Of a stretch of DNA of 64,000 bases, positions 44,477 to 53,491 are shown piece after piece. The notes below the pieces were generated by a model. It worked only from the letters and a program-made list of their open reading frames with translations. It ran no database searches and was not told the origin of the DNA. The DNA is taken from contig QCCT01000003.1 in assembly GCA_003281165.1 (NCBI GenBank), forward strand, positions 49,980-113,979, read 5' to 3'. Each line of letters opens with the position of its first letter. The stretch's first letter is position 1. Origin of the DNA: Prochlorococcus sp. AG-347-M18 (lineage in GTDB: Bacteria; Cyanobacteriota; Cyanobacteriia; PCC-6307; Cyanobiaceae). Both the position numbers and the translations under genes were made by a program.

Positions 44477-46270
44477 ATGTCGAATATTGATTTAAAAAGA
44501 AGAACAAAAATAGTAGCAACTATTGGCCCTGCAACTCAATCTGAAGAGATAATTACAGATTTAATTAAAGCTGGAGTAACAACATTCCGATTAAATTTCT
44601 CACATGGTGATCATAAAGATCATGCTGAAAGAATTAAAACAATAAGAGAAGTATCAAAAAAGTTAGATATTGATATTGGAATATTGCAAGATCTTCAAGG
44701 ACCTAAAATACGATTAGGGCGCTTTAAAGATGGTCCAGTTAAAGTTAAAAAAGGTGATAAATTCACACTGACATCGAATGAAGTCGAATGTACAAATACT
44801 ATTGCAAATGTAACCTATGATAAACTTTCTCAAGAAGTTAGCGAAGGGAAAAGAATACTTTTAGATGATGGAAAAATAGAAATGATTGTAGAAAAAGTTG
44901 ACACAAAAACTAATAATTTGGAGTGCATAGTAACTGTAGGAGGAGTTCTTTCAAACAATAAAGGGGTTAATTTCCCAGATGTTCAATTATCAGTAAAAGC
45001 ATTAACAGAAAAGGATAAAGATGATTTAAAATTTGGTTTATCTGAAGGAGTTGATTGGATAGCACTAAGTTTTGTAAGAAATCCATCCGATATAAACGAA
45101 ATAAAAGATTTAATAAACAAAAATGGACATTCAACTCCAGTAGTAGCGAAAATTGAAAAATTTGAAGCAATTGATCAAATTGATACAGTATTACCCTTAT
45201 GTGATGGGGTTATGGTTGCAAGAGGTGATTTGGGAGTAGAAATGCCAGCTGAAGAAGTTCCTCTTTTACAAAAGGAATTAATAAGAAAAGCTAATTCATT
45301 AGGTATCCCAATAATTACAGCGACTCAAATGCTTGATTCTATGGCTTCTAACCCAAGACCAACTAGGGCCGAGGTTAGTGATGTTGCAAATGCAATTCTG
45401 GATGGTACTGATGCTGTAATGCTTTCAAACGAAACCGCAGTTGGCGATTATCCTGTAGAGGCAGTAGAAACGATGGCAACCATAGCAAGAAGAATTGAAA
45501 GGGACTATCCACTTAAAGCTATTGAAAGCCACTTACCTAGTACGATCCCAAATGCTATCAGTGGAGCTGTAAGTAATATAGCTAGACAACTTGATGCAGG
45601 AGCTATAATCCCTTTAACAAAATCAGGTTCTACTGCTCGAAATGTAAGTAAGTTCAGACCACCAACGCCAATTTTGGCAACTACTACAGAAAGGAGTGTA
45701 GCGAGAAGATTACAACTTGTTTGGGGAGTTACTCCCATAGTAGTTAAAAATGATGAAAGAACAGCCAAAACATTTAGTTTAGCAATGCAAATTGCTCAGG
45801 AGATGGGGATCCTTAATCAAGGAGATTTAGTAGTTCAAACTGCAGGCACGTTAACTGGCATTAGTGGCTCTACTGATTTAATAAAAGTCGGTTTAGTAAG
45901 AAAGATTGTATCGAGAGGAATTTCAATAGGAGAAATTGGTGTCACAGGTAAAGCAAGAATAATAAAAAATAATCTTGACATATCCTTAATTTGTCCAGGA
46001 GAAATATTATTTGTTCCGGAAGAATTAATGAAAAATATTCCACTAAGTAAAAATATTGCGGGAATTGTTACCAACCAAAATGTAAATGATGTTTATGCTT
46101 TGTTTAATGAAAATAATAAAAAAATTTCTACAATTTGTAACTTAGAAAATTTGGATAAACATCAAATTAGTAATGGCGACCTTGTTACACTTCAACTTAA
46201 TGAGGGTGTTATATACATGGGGCAAATTGAGGATGATGATAATGCAATAGATAAATATAAATATGTCTAG
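44477..46270 (+). CDS. pyk: Pyruvate kinase with C-terminal PEP-utiliser-like domain
   Basis: A 597-residue enzyme that makes pyruvate and ATP from PEP and ADP. The standard kinase occupies about 1-475: TKIVATIGPATQS, TTFRLNFSHGDH, LQDLQGPKIRLG, VVAKIEKFEAID (catalytic Lys) and MVARGDLGVEMP (metal ligand). The extra 120 residues resemble a PEP-utilising mobile domain (GVTGKARIIKN, CPGEILFVPEE, AGIVTNQ), but the phosphorylatable His of the GGxxSH loop is not seen, so it is probably structural or regulatory. It overlaps the ABC permease gene by eight bases. Confidence 0.96.
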   Translation: MSNIDLKRRTKIVATIGPATQSEEIITDLIKAGVTTFRLNFSHGDHKDHAERIKTIREVSKKLDIDIGILQDLQGPKIRLGRFKDGPVKVKKGDKFTLTSNEVECTNTIANVTYDKLSQEVSEGKRILLDDGKIEMIVEKVDTKTNNLECIVTVGGVLSNNKGVNFPDVQLSVKALTEKDKDDLKFGLSEGVDWIALSFVRNPSDINEIKDLINKNGHSTPVVAKIEKFEAIDQIDTVLPLCDGVMVARGDLGVEMPAEEVPLLQKELIRKANSLGIPIITATQMLDSMASNPRPTRAEVSDVANAILDGTDAVMLSNETAVGDYPVEAVETMATIARRIERDYPLKAIESHLPSTIPNAISGAVSNIARQLDAGAIIPLTKSGSTARNVSKFRPPTPILATTTERSVARRLQLVWGVTPIVVKNDERTAKTFSLAMQIAQEMGILNQGDLVVQTAGTLTGISGSTDLIKVGLVRKIVSRGISIGEIGVTGKARIIKNNLDISLICPGEILFVPEELMKNIPLSKNIAGIVTNQNVNDVYALFNENNKKISTICNLENLDKHQISNGDLVTLQLNEGVIYMGQIEDDDNAIDKYKYV

Positions 46271-47495
46271 GAATATCTCAATAAAAGAAGCCTTAGGCAT
46301 GGCCACAAAAACATTAGTTTCGAACAAATTAAGAAGTTCGTTAACAATGCTTGGGATAATTATAGGAAATGCTTCAGTTATTACCCTTGTTGGACTTGGT
46401 AGAGGTGCTCAAACATTAGCAAAAAATCAATTAAGTAATTTAGGTGCAAATGTTTTATTCATTGTTCCTGGAAATAATGATACAAGAAGAAGAGGTATTT
46501 CATTTCCTAAAAACCTAGTTTTAGAAGATGCAGAAGCAATAAGTAATCAAGTACCAACAGTTAAAAAAGTTGCCCCTCAAATTTCTGCTAACGAAATAGT
46601 GCAATCAAATTCTAAAAGTCTAAATATATCAATTGCTGGAGTTACTCCTGAATTTCTAGATGTAAGAAGCTTTGAAGTAGATAAGGGAAGATTTTTATCA
46701 AAAAGTGATGTTAATAGTGCAAGAAGTTTTGTAGTAATAGGTCCTGATCTTAAAGAGGAATTCTTTAACAATAAATCTTCATCACTTGGTGAGAAAATTA
46801 GAATTAAAGATCATACTTATGAAATTATTGGAATATTAAAACCAAAGGGTGCTGTATTTGGAAGTAATCAAGACAAAAATGCTTATATTCCATTAACAAC
46901 AATGGTTAATAGAATTACTGGTAAGGACCCTACATATGGCGTAAGTTTAAGCTTCATTAGTGTGGAAGCGATTAATAAAAATGCCACTAGTGCCGCAAAA
47001 TTTCAAATTACTAACTTATTAAGGCAAAGACATAAAATAATAAGAGATGATGACTTTGCAGTTAGATCACAAGAAGACGCATTGAATATAGTGACAAACA
47101 TAACAAGTGGACTAACTTTTTTATTGGCTGGTATTGGGGCAGTATCTTTGGTGGTTGGAGGCATAGGAATCATGAATATTATGCTCGTTTCTGTTAGCGA
47201 AAGGACTGAAGAGATTGGTCTAAGAAAAGCAATAGGAGCAAAACAGTCAGATATATTAATTCAATTTTTAATTGAGGCATTGATTTTATCTTCTATTGGA
47301 GGATTAATAGGAACAACAACCGGATTATCAGGTGTTTTTCTTTTATCACTGATAACACCACTTCCTGCATCTGTAGGAATTACTACAACTTTTTCCACCA
47401 TGATCATTTCAGGATCAATAGGTTTAATCTTTGGCGTTTTACCTGCAAAAAGAGCTTCTAAATTAGATCCAATTGTTGCATTGAGAAGTTTATAA
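46263..47495 (+). CDS. MacB/DevC-type ABC transporter permease
   Basis: A 410-residue permease of the FtsX/MacB family. One membrane helix lies near residues 25-47 (LRSSLTMLGIIIGNASVITLVG), a large extracytoplasmic domain follows (about 50-270), then three C-terminal helices (about 285-310, 330-355, 370-395) ending PAKRASKLDPIVALRSL. The usual ATPase subunit is not next to it, so it must pair with one elsewhere or be part of an orphan system. Its start overlaps the end of pyk. Export of a peptide, lipid or efflux substrate is typical, but no substrate can be deduced. Confidence 0.88.
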   Translation: MSRNISIKEALGMATKTLVSNKLRSSLTMLGIIIGNASVITLVGLGRGAQTLAKNQLSNLGANVLFIVPGNNDTRRRGISFPKNLVLEDAEAISNQVPTVKKVAPQISANEIVQSNSKSLNISIAGVTPEFLDVRSFEVDKGRFLSKSDVNSARSFVVIGPDLKEEFFNNKSSSLGEKIRIKDHTYEIIGILKPKGAVFGSNQDKNAYIPLTTMVNRITGKDPTYGVSLSFISVEAINKNATSAAKFQITNLLRQRHKIIRDDDFAVRSQEDALNIVTNITSGLTFLLAGIGAVSLVVGGIGIMNIMLVSVSERTEEIGLRKAIGAKQSDILIQFLIEALILSSIGGLIGTTTGLSGVFLLSLITPLPASVGITTTFSTMIISGSIGLIFGVLPAKRASKLDPIVALRSL

Positions 47496-47510
47496 ATAGA
47501 ATTTATAATA

Positions 47511-48080
47511 ATGCTCAATTTTTATAAATTAATTGAGATACTGGTGAGTCTCCAATCACTATTAATAACAACAATGTTACCTGTCTATATTCCACTACAA
47601 TTTATCGTTAAATCTAGTAATAGCTTTGAGATGCCTATCACATGGCATATCCCAACTATAATATTACTTACTCTTATATTCCATAAAAAAGTTGTTTTTA
47701 GAGCATTTTCAATATATATAATTTTAGGATTATTTATATTTCCAGTCTTTCATGAAGGAGGTTCAATAGGATATTTGCTCACCCCAAATTTTGGTTATTT
47801 ATTAGGTGTATATCCATTAATCAATATAATTGATAATTTAAATGCTAGAAATAAAATTAACGTTGGAAACTTTTTAAAAAATGGATTTATGGCAATAGTG
47901 GCTATGCATTTAACTGGAATATTTTATAACCTCATACAAATTATATTTTACAGTAAATTCAATTTATTTTTATATAATTTAGGGAAATACTCTTTAGGGA
48001 AAATTGGTTATCATTTTTTAATGCTTTTTCCACTTTTATTACTTATAAAAACTATAAAACGTTTAAAACGTAGCAAATAA
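47511..48080 (+). CDS. BioY family protein, putative biotin transporter
   Basis: A 189-residue membrane protein with about five or six hydrophobic helices. HEGGSIGYLLTPNFGYLLGVYP matches the BioY substrate-binding signature, and the length is right. BioY acts alone or with the ECF energy module; no EcfA/EcfT genes are in view. Its TAA overlaps the lspA ATG by one base (TAATG), so it is in one transcription unit with lspA. Substitution at several otherwise conserved residues leaves some doubt about substrate. Confidence 0.78.
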   Translation: MLNFYKLIEILVSLQSLLITTMLPVYIPLQFIVKSSNSFEMPITWHIPTIILLTLIFHKKVVFRAFSIYIILGLFIFPVFHEGGSIGYLLTPNFGYLLGVYPLINIIDNLNARNKINVGNFLKNGFMAIVAMHLTGIFYNLIQIIFYSKFNLFLYNLGKYSLGKIGYHFLMLFPLLLLIKTIKRLKRSK

Positions 48081-48538
48081 TGATTAATAATATACAAACA
48101 AAATTATATTTTCTAATTTTAAGTATTTTCATTGTTCTAATAGATCAATTTAGTAAATATTTAATGTTTAATAATAAAAAATTATTTATTAATAAAGATT
48201 TTCTTTTATTTAAATTAGACTTTGTAAAAAATTACGGAGCAGCATTTAACATTTTTAGTGGAAGTAGAATATTTTTATCTTTTATAAGTATTTTTTTTTC
48301 AATATTACTTATTTATTTAATATGTAGTAAAAATACTTTTAAATCATACGAATTATATTCTTATAGCTTTATTCTTGGAGGAACTATTGGTAATGGTATA
48401 GATAGGATATATAAAGGTTTTGTTGTTGATTTTATAAATTTAAATATTATAAATTTTCCTGTATTTAATATTGCTGATATATCTATTAATATTGGTTTAT
48501 TTTTTCTTATTTATAACATTTTTAAAAATAATCGATAG
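48080..48538 (+). CDS. lspA: Lipoprotein signal peptidase (signal peptidase II)
   Basis: A 152-residue inner-membrane aspartic protease that removes signal peptides from prolipoproteins. The motifs are DQFSKYLMF (about 22-30), KNYGAAFNIFSG (about 50-61), GNGIDRIYKGFVVDFINL (about 113-130, first catalytic Asp) and FNIADISINIG (about 136-146, second catalytic Asp). Four membrane segments are visible. The start follows bioY by overlap. The next gene starts one base after its stop. Confidence 0.94.
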   Translation: MINNIQTKLYFLILSIFIVLIDQFSKYLMFNNKKLFINKDFLLFKLDFVKNYGAAFNIFSGSRIFLSFISIFFSILLIYLICSKNTFKSYELYSYSFILGGTIGNGIDRIYKGFVVDFINLNIINFPVFNIADISINIGLFFLIYNIFKNNR

Positions 48539-48539
48539 A

Positions 48540-50039
48540 ATGAATTACTTTAGAATAAAGTATATAAAGTATATTGTAATAATATTATTTCTATATATTT
48601 TATTTTCGATATTTATACGAATAGTAAATATTTATACCCTTTTATTTTTAATAGTAATTTTTTATATCTTTTATAATATTGATAAAAAATTATTTAAAAA
48701 AATAGTTTATAGAGTTATATTTAAAAATAAGAAAAATACACTTTCATTCAAGAATACATATGGTGCTGCCAAGATAAGTTTGGAAGGGGTCGAGAAAATA
48801 AATAAAAAAATTAACGATAAAGTAAAAGTTGAATTGTTAAATTATCAAAAAAATAAACTAGAGTCACAACTAAAAACAGGAGATTATAAAGTTACTCTTT
48901 TTGGAGCAGGTTCCTCAGGAAAAACATCTATAGCAAGATGTTTATTGAAAAATATTGTCGGACAAACATCAGCAAAAATAGGCACAACAAAGCAAATTAA
49001 TAGCTATAAAATTCGTATCCCTATCTTAAAAAGAAACATTAATATAGTTGATACTCCAGGTTTATTCGAACCATCTAAATTAGGAGAAGAAAGAGAAAAA
49101 GCAACAATTATACAAGCATCAAATTCTGACTTAGTTATTTTTGTGTTGGATCAGGACATAAATAAATACGAAAACTATCTAATTAAGGAATTATTAAAAT
49201 TAAGGAAAAAAATAATAATAGTTCTAAATAAATGTGATTTGAGGTCTAGAGATGAAAATAACCTAATTAAAGAAAATATAATTTCTATAACTTCCGCTAG
49301 AAAAAATAAAATTTCAGTTATTCAAACTATTGCAGTACCTCAAAAATCCCCCTACATAAAATCAGATGTTTTAAATTTAATTCCAGAGGTAGGAAGTTTA
49401 TTAAGAGAAATAATTGAAACGCTCGATAATAATGGTGAAGAGTTACTGGCGGATAATATTCTTTTTCGATCAAATAAGTTAGGTATTAAAAGTAAAAATT
49501 TCGTGCAAGAACAAAGATATTTAATGTCAAATAAAGTGATAAAAAAATATATGTGGATAACAGGAGGAGTAATACTAGTTAATCCATTACCAGCTGTTGA
49601 TTTCCTTACTACTGCCTCCGTAAACGTCCAAATGATAATGGAATTATCAAAAATATATGAAATAAAGCTTACAAAAAAAGATGCAAAAGATTTAGCGACA
49701 TCATTACTAAGCGTATTAGCTAAACAAGGAATACTAAAAGGTGGACTCACTATTCTTTCTCCTGCTTTAGCTACAAGCTTAACTAAAATAATATTATCTA
49801 AATCTATTCAATCAGTTACAGCAGGCTGGTTAATAAGAATAGTAGGACTAAGTTTGATTGAATATTTTAAAAATGGACAAGATTGGGGAGATGGAGGAAT
49901 TCAAGAAGTAGTAGATAAGATCTATAGAATAAGTAAGAGAGAGGATATTTTAAACAACTTCGTAAAAGAAGCTATTTCAAAAATCGAAATAAATAAATAT
50001 TTAAAATCAAATAAGAGTTTGCCCCCTTTTACTAAGTAA
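48540..50039 (+). CDS. Membrane-anchored GTPase with DUF697 domain
   Basis: About 499 residues from ATG 48540; a longer frame inside lspA is not needed. Two N-terminal membrane helices (about 8-45) precede a GTPase domain: P-loop GAGSSGKTS (about 123-131), a switch Thr in IGTTKQ, G3 DTPGLFEP (about 178) and G4 NKCD (about 236). The C-terminal half (from about 320) with VNPLPAVDFLTTASVNVQMIMELSKIY matches DUF697, a membrane-associated helical domain. Such proteins are found widely in cyanobacteria, and the function is not settled. The last eight bases overlap an antisense small gene. Confidence 0.87.
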   Translation: MNYFRIKYIKYIVIILFLYILFSIFIRIVNIYTLLFLIVIFYIFYNIDKKLFKKIVYRVIFKNKKNTLSFKNTYGAAKISLEGVEKINKKINDKVKVELLNYQKNKLESQLKTGDYKVTLFGAGSSGKTSIARCLLKNIVGQTSAKIGTTKQINSYKIRIPILKRNINIVDTPGLFEPSKLGEEREKATIIQASNSDLVIFVLDQDINKYENYLIKELLKLRKKIIIVLNKCDLRSRDENNLIKENIISITSARKNKISVIQTIAVPQKSPYIKSDVLNLIPEVGSLLREIIETLDNNGEELLADNILFRSNKLGIKSKNFVQEQRYLMSNKVIKKYMWITGGVILVNPLPAVDFLTTASVNVQMIMELSKIYEIKLTKKDAKDLATSLLSVLAKQGILKGGLTILSPALATSLTKIILSKSIQSVTAGWLIRIVGLSLIEYFKNGQDWGDGGIQEVVDKIYRISKREDILNNFVKEAISKIEINKYLKSNKSLPPFTK

Positions 50040-50163
50040 AATTGGATAATTGATCATTTAGATAAGTTCTGAAATCAAAGATAGTTATTAAAAGTAAATA
50101 AGCAATACAAATAGCTATAGATATAAACCCTGTCACTATTGCGATAATTTTTGGTCTGCCCAT
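50032..50163 (-). CDS. Very small single-helix membrane protein (43 aa)
   Basis: Read on the minus strand the frame begins MGRPKIIAIVTGFIS and continues with a hydrophobic helix (about 5-28), then the polar end FDFRTYLNDQ. A basic N terminus, one helix and an acidic tail suggest a single-pass membrane micro-protein with the N terminus inside. Similar MGRPK-type small proteins occur in other cyanobacteria by my recollection, with unknown role. It lies ten bases downstream of the PLP decarboxylase gene on the same strand. Confidence 0.65.
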   Translation of the reverse strand: MGRPKIIAIVTGFISIAICIAYLLLITIFDFRTYLNDQLSNFT

Positions 50164-50173
50164 ATCTATTTAG

Positions 50174-51559
50174 TTAAGCATCTAAAAGTCTCAAAAGTTC
50201 TTCAATATGAGATTCTTTTGTATTGTAGTTTCCCATGACAACCCGTAAAAAATATTTACCTTTAAATTTTGGTCTTGAAAGCATAAAATTATTTTTAATT
50301 AGTTCATTAACTTTAGTTTGAGTCCATGCATCTGAGTCTATTGGTTGAAGATTATTTGGTAAGAATGAAACAATATGAAGAGGACCTGAATATATATCAA
50401 ATTTATTTTTACTAATATTTTTTATAAAAAAATCTTTTCTTTTAATTGATGACCTTAATATATTTTCTATTCCATTCAGACCTAAAAAACGTAATCCAAG
50501 CCATAGTTTGATAACCTCTGCAGGTCTAGAACCTTGTATTCCTATTTCTCCTCTATTAGTAATATTTTCTTTAGATGATATATATGGTAAACCAGTATTA
50601 AAAGTATTTTCTAAAGTACTCATATTTGAAACCAATAACAAAGATGAAGTCTTTGTAATGCCAATAATTTTTTGTGGATTTATCGTTATCGAATTAGCCT
50701 GATTAATATTATTTAAACCTTCTATTGGTATAGAAGTTATGGCAAAGATGCCTCCAATGGAGCCATCGATATGAAGCCAAATATTTCTTTCTTTGCATAT
50801 TTTACTTATGTCTTTAATAGGATCAATTGCTCCTCTTATAGTTGTGCCTAGAGTGGCAACAATAGCGAATATTTTTTTGTTATCAATAAAACATTTATCT
50901 ATAGTTTTTCTAAGATTTTGTATATCAATACTGCCGTTATTATCAGTTTTAATCCTGATAAGATTTGCTTCATCAAGACCCATTATTCTTATACATTTAA
51001 TAAAAGAGGAATGAGCATCTTCACTAACAAGTAATACAGAATTGGGATCTGAACCTAATCCAGAATTATGTCTAGCTGCTATAAGTGCATTCAAATTACT
51101 TAAAGTACCTCCGCTAGCTGCTATGCCTCCTGAAGAATCGTTAAACCCTATTTTCTTTGCAAACCATTTGCATAATGATTCCTCAAGCAGAGTAATACTT
51201 GGAGATAATTCGTAAGCAAGGAGATTATTATTTAAACCTGCAGCAATTAAATCGCCTAAAATAGAAAAAATTAAAGGCGGGGGATCCAAATGAGCTAAAG
51301 AGCAAGGATGAACTGGATTAAAAGAATTATTTAGAATGGATTCAATATCAGAAAACATATCTTCTGTAGAATTCCCATGCTCATCAGGCATTAAGCACTT
51401 GAAATTCTCATCAAATGGTAATGGACCATATTTATCGGCTTTAGAGAACCAGTCACAAAGAATTTGAGTTGTTTTATTTAGGAGAGTAATTAAATTATCG
51501 TTAGTCCCTAAATACGAAGGGAAATATATATCTTTTTTATTAATTAAATCTTCAGTCAT
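50174..51559 (-). CDS. Group II PLP-dependent decarboxylase family protein
   Basis: A 461-residue protein of the glutamate/aromatic-amino-acid/diaminobutyrate decarboxylase family. SLAHLDPPPLIFSILGDLIAAGLN (about 88-110), GIAASGGTLSNLNALIAAR (about 145-163), WLHIDGSIGG (about 264-273) and ITINPQKIIGITKTSSLLL (about 293-311) define it. The PLP Lys is in NPQK where most members read DPHK or NPHK, and HIDGS replaces HVDAA, so substrate or activity could differ from known members. The most likely products are a polyamine-type or primary amine; not assignable. It may be co-transcribed with the following 43-residue gene. Confidence 0.85.
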   Translation of the reverse strand: MTEDLINKKDIYFPSYLGTNDNLITLLNKTTQILCDWFSKADKYGPLPFDENFKCLMPDEHGNSTEDMFSDIESILNNSFNPVHPCSLAHLDPPPLIFSILGDLIAAGLNNNLLAYELSPSITLLEESLCKWFAKKIGFNDSSGGIAASGGTLSNLNALIAARHNSGLGSDPNSVLLVSEDAHSSFIKCIRIMGLDEANLIRIKTDNNGSIDIQNLRKTIDKCFIDNKKIFAIVATLGTTIRGAIDPIKDISKICKERNIWLHIDGSIGGIFAITSIPIEGLNNINQANSITINPQKIIGITKTSSLLLVSNMSTLENTFNTGLPYISSKENITNRGEIGIQGSRPAEVIKLWLGLRFLGLNGIENILRSSIKRKDFFIKNISKNKFDIYSGPLHIVSFLPNNLQPIDSDAWTQTKVNELIKNNFMLSRPKFKGKYFLRVVMGNYNTKESHIEELLRLLDA

Positions 51560-51602
51560 CAGATAAGATATCTATTAATAAGTTTATTCTTAATATTGGT
51601 AA

Positions 51603-52118
51603 ATGAGGTATATTTTTGAAAATGTAAATAGTAATTATGATGAACAAAAAAGAATAAATATTCTGAAATATTCAATATGGATGAAATTTATTTTAAGAAG
51701 ATCAAAAGAAATTGGAAAAGTTGAGTTACCAATCTGTTCAATAATTTTAGATGAGAGAGGAAGATGTATTGGGAGAGGAGTTAACAGGAGAAATATAAAT
51801 AATGATCCATTAGGACATGCTGAAATTATGGCACTAAGGCAGGCATCTCTAATAAAAAATGATTGGAGATTTAATGAATGTATTATCATCACAAATCTAG
51901 AACCATGTACCATGTGTGCATCGGCACTTATTCAAGCAAGGATGGGTAAAGTTATTTTTGGTGCCTACGATAAGAAAAGAGGTGGATTGGGCGGCTCAAT
52001 TGACTTATCAAAGCATAAAAGTTCTCATCACAAAATGGAAATTGTAGGAGGTATTTTAGAAGACGAATGCAGTAGAATTTTACAATTATGGTTTAAAAAG
52101 TTGAGGACTCAAAAATAG
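51603..52118 (+). CDS. tadA: tRNA-specific adenosine deaminase
   Basis: A 171-residue zinc deaminase that converts A34 to inosine in tRNA-Arg(ACG). The zinc and catalytic motifs are GHAEIMALRQA (about 75-85) and LEPCTMCASALIQARMGKVIFGA (about 100-122). An N-terminal extension of about 25 residues precedes the deaminase core. RGGLGGSIDL replaces the usual GAVGS/GA-type turn. It is divergent from the decarboxylase gene and overlaps the convergent aminotransferase by 26 bases. Confidence 0.93.
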   Translation: MRYIFENVNSNYDEQKRINILKYSIWMKFILRRSKEIGKVELPICSIILDERGRCIGRGVNRRNINNDPLGHAEIMALRQASLIKNDWRFNECIIITNLEPCTMCASALIQARMGKVIFGAYDKKRGGLGGSIDLSKHKSSHHKMEIVGGILEDECSRILQLWFKKLRTQK

Positions 52119-53277
52119 TATATTTTTTTAACTCAGTATCAAATAGGTTTAATAATCTGTCTACATTCTCCTCACTTGAGTTAAAGCCCATTAATCCTAT
52201 GCGCCATACCTTACCAGACAATTCTCCAAGTCCATTTCCTATTTCTATTCCAAAGTTTCTTAATAAATGATTTCTAAAACCATCACCATCAACTGCTGGT
52301 GGGATCTTAACTGTTGTAAGAGTTGGCAATCGATAATCCTCTGATACATGTAATTCCATTCCTAGACTTTCTAAACCTTTCCAAAGTTTCATTGCATTAG
52401 TATTATGCCTATACCAAACATTCTCTAAACCTTCATTTGCAATTAATCGTAAACCTTCTCGAATAGCAAAATTCATATTTACAGGGGCCGTATGATGGTA
52501 AACGCGATCAGATCCCCAATATTTATTTAAAAGAGATAAATCTAAATACCAGTTAGGAACTTTTGTTTTTCTTGAACTTAGTTTATCTTCAGCTCTCTTA
52601 TTCATTGTAAAAGGACTTAGTCCAGGGGGGCAGCTTAATCCTTTCTGGCTACAACTATACGCTAAATCTATTTTCCATTCATCTATCAATATTTCTAGAG
52701 CGCCAAGGGAAGTAACTGCGTCAACTAAAAACAAACAGTTATTTTTTCTACATACATCACCAATTCCATTAAGAGGTTGTAAAACACCACTAGATGTTTC
52801 AGCGTGAACAATTGCAAATATAGCTGGTTTTTTAGTCTCTATTTCATACTTAATTTCTTCATAAGAAAAGGATTCACCCCAAGGTTTTTCCATAATAGAT
52901 ACATCTGCCTTATATCTAGTTGCCATATCAACAAGTCTGTCTCCAAAGTATCCTTTTTTAGCGATAAGAATTTTTTCTCCTTCCTCTATAAAATTAGCTA
53001 TTGAAGCTTCCATAGCTGCACTTCCAGTACCACTCATTGGAAGAGTAAGACGATTATTACATTGCCAGGTATATCTTAGAAGTTGTTGAACATCAGACAT
53101 CAATGAAATATATGCTTCATCTAAGTGACCAATAGGATTTAATGAAAGAGCATTTAGAACTTCTGGATGTGCGTTTGAAGGACCAGGACCTAATAAAAGT
53201 CTAGAGGGAACATAAGTCTTTGAGAAATGAGATAAATTCCCTTTATTTAAAGCCGGAATAAGTTTTGCTTCTGTCAA
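52093..53277 (-). CDS. Serine/alanine-glyoxylate aminotransferase family protein
   Basis: A 394-residue fold-type I PLP aminotransferase. LLGPGPSNAHPEVL (about 27-40), PMSGTGSAAMEASIANFI, VHAETSSGVLQPL, LVDAVTSLGA and YSCSQKGLSCPPGLSPF (with PLP Lys near 205) are the family blocks. It fits the small-subunit hydrogenase-like/serine-pyruvate group, which in cyanobacteria works in photorespiration by converting glyoxylate to glycine. The start is TTG at 53277; the upstream frame offers no ATG or GTG. It is divergent from glnA. Confidence 0.88.
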   Translation of the reverse strand: MTEAKLIPALNKGNLSHFSKTYVPSRLLLGPGPSNAHPEVLNALSLNPIGHLDEAYISLMSDVQQLLRYTWQCNNRLTLPMSGTGSAAMEASIANFIEEGEKILIAKKGYFGDRLVDMATRYKADVSIMEKPWGESFSYEEIKYEIETKKPAIFAIVHAETSSGVLQPLNGIGDVCRKNNCLFLVDAVTSLGALEILIDEWKIDLAYSCSQKGLSCPPGLSPFTMNKRAEDKLSSRKTKVPNWYLDLSLLNKYWGSDRVYHHTAPVNMNFAIREGLRLIANEGLENVWYRHNTNAMKLWKGLESLGMELHVSEDYRLPTLTTVKIPPAVDGDGFRNHLLRNFGIEIGNGLGELSGKVWRIGLMGFNSSEENVDRLLNLFDTELKKYTIFESSTF

Positions 53278-53427
53278 AGCATTACATTCAATTACCTTTA
53301 AATTAAACTAATATCGTCTCATAAGCGATATTTATTTAAAGAAATTAATTCAATTTAAATAATTAAGTAAATAATTATTAAAGTTATGACTTGAAACACT
53401 GAAAGAAGACGTCTAGTGTTGAAAAAA

Positions 53428-53441
53428 GTGACGGTTGATAC
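53428..53441 (+). promoter_or_regulatory. Possible NtcA binding site upstream of glnA
   Basis: GTG at 53428-53430, eight bases, then TAC at 53439-53441 matches the NtcA consensus GTA-N8-TAC with one mismatch. It lies 50 bases before the glnA ATG, a plausible activator position if transcription starts near 53476. NtcA control of glnA is well established in cyanobacteria; this particular site is inferred. Confidence 0.45.
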
Positions 53442-53491
53442 ATAATAAGAATCATCAAGTTATTAATTTCATAGAAGGTATCTCAATAGTT

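Noticed and set aside
46142..46327. 61-residue minus-strand frame across the pyk/permease junction
   Set aside because: Both plus-strand genes are well supported; the hydrophobic appearance comes from A+T-rich complement.
49352..49750. 132-residue frame antisense to the DUF697 GTPase
   Set aside because: It lies entirely within a well-supported gene; the composition looks like a reverse-complement shadow.
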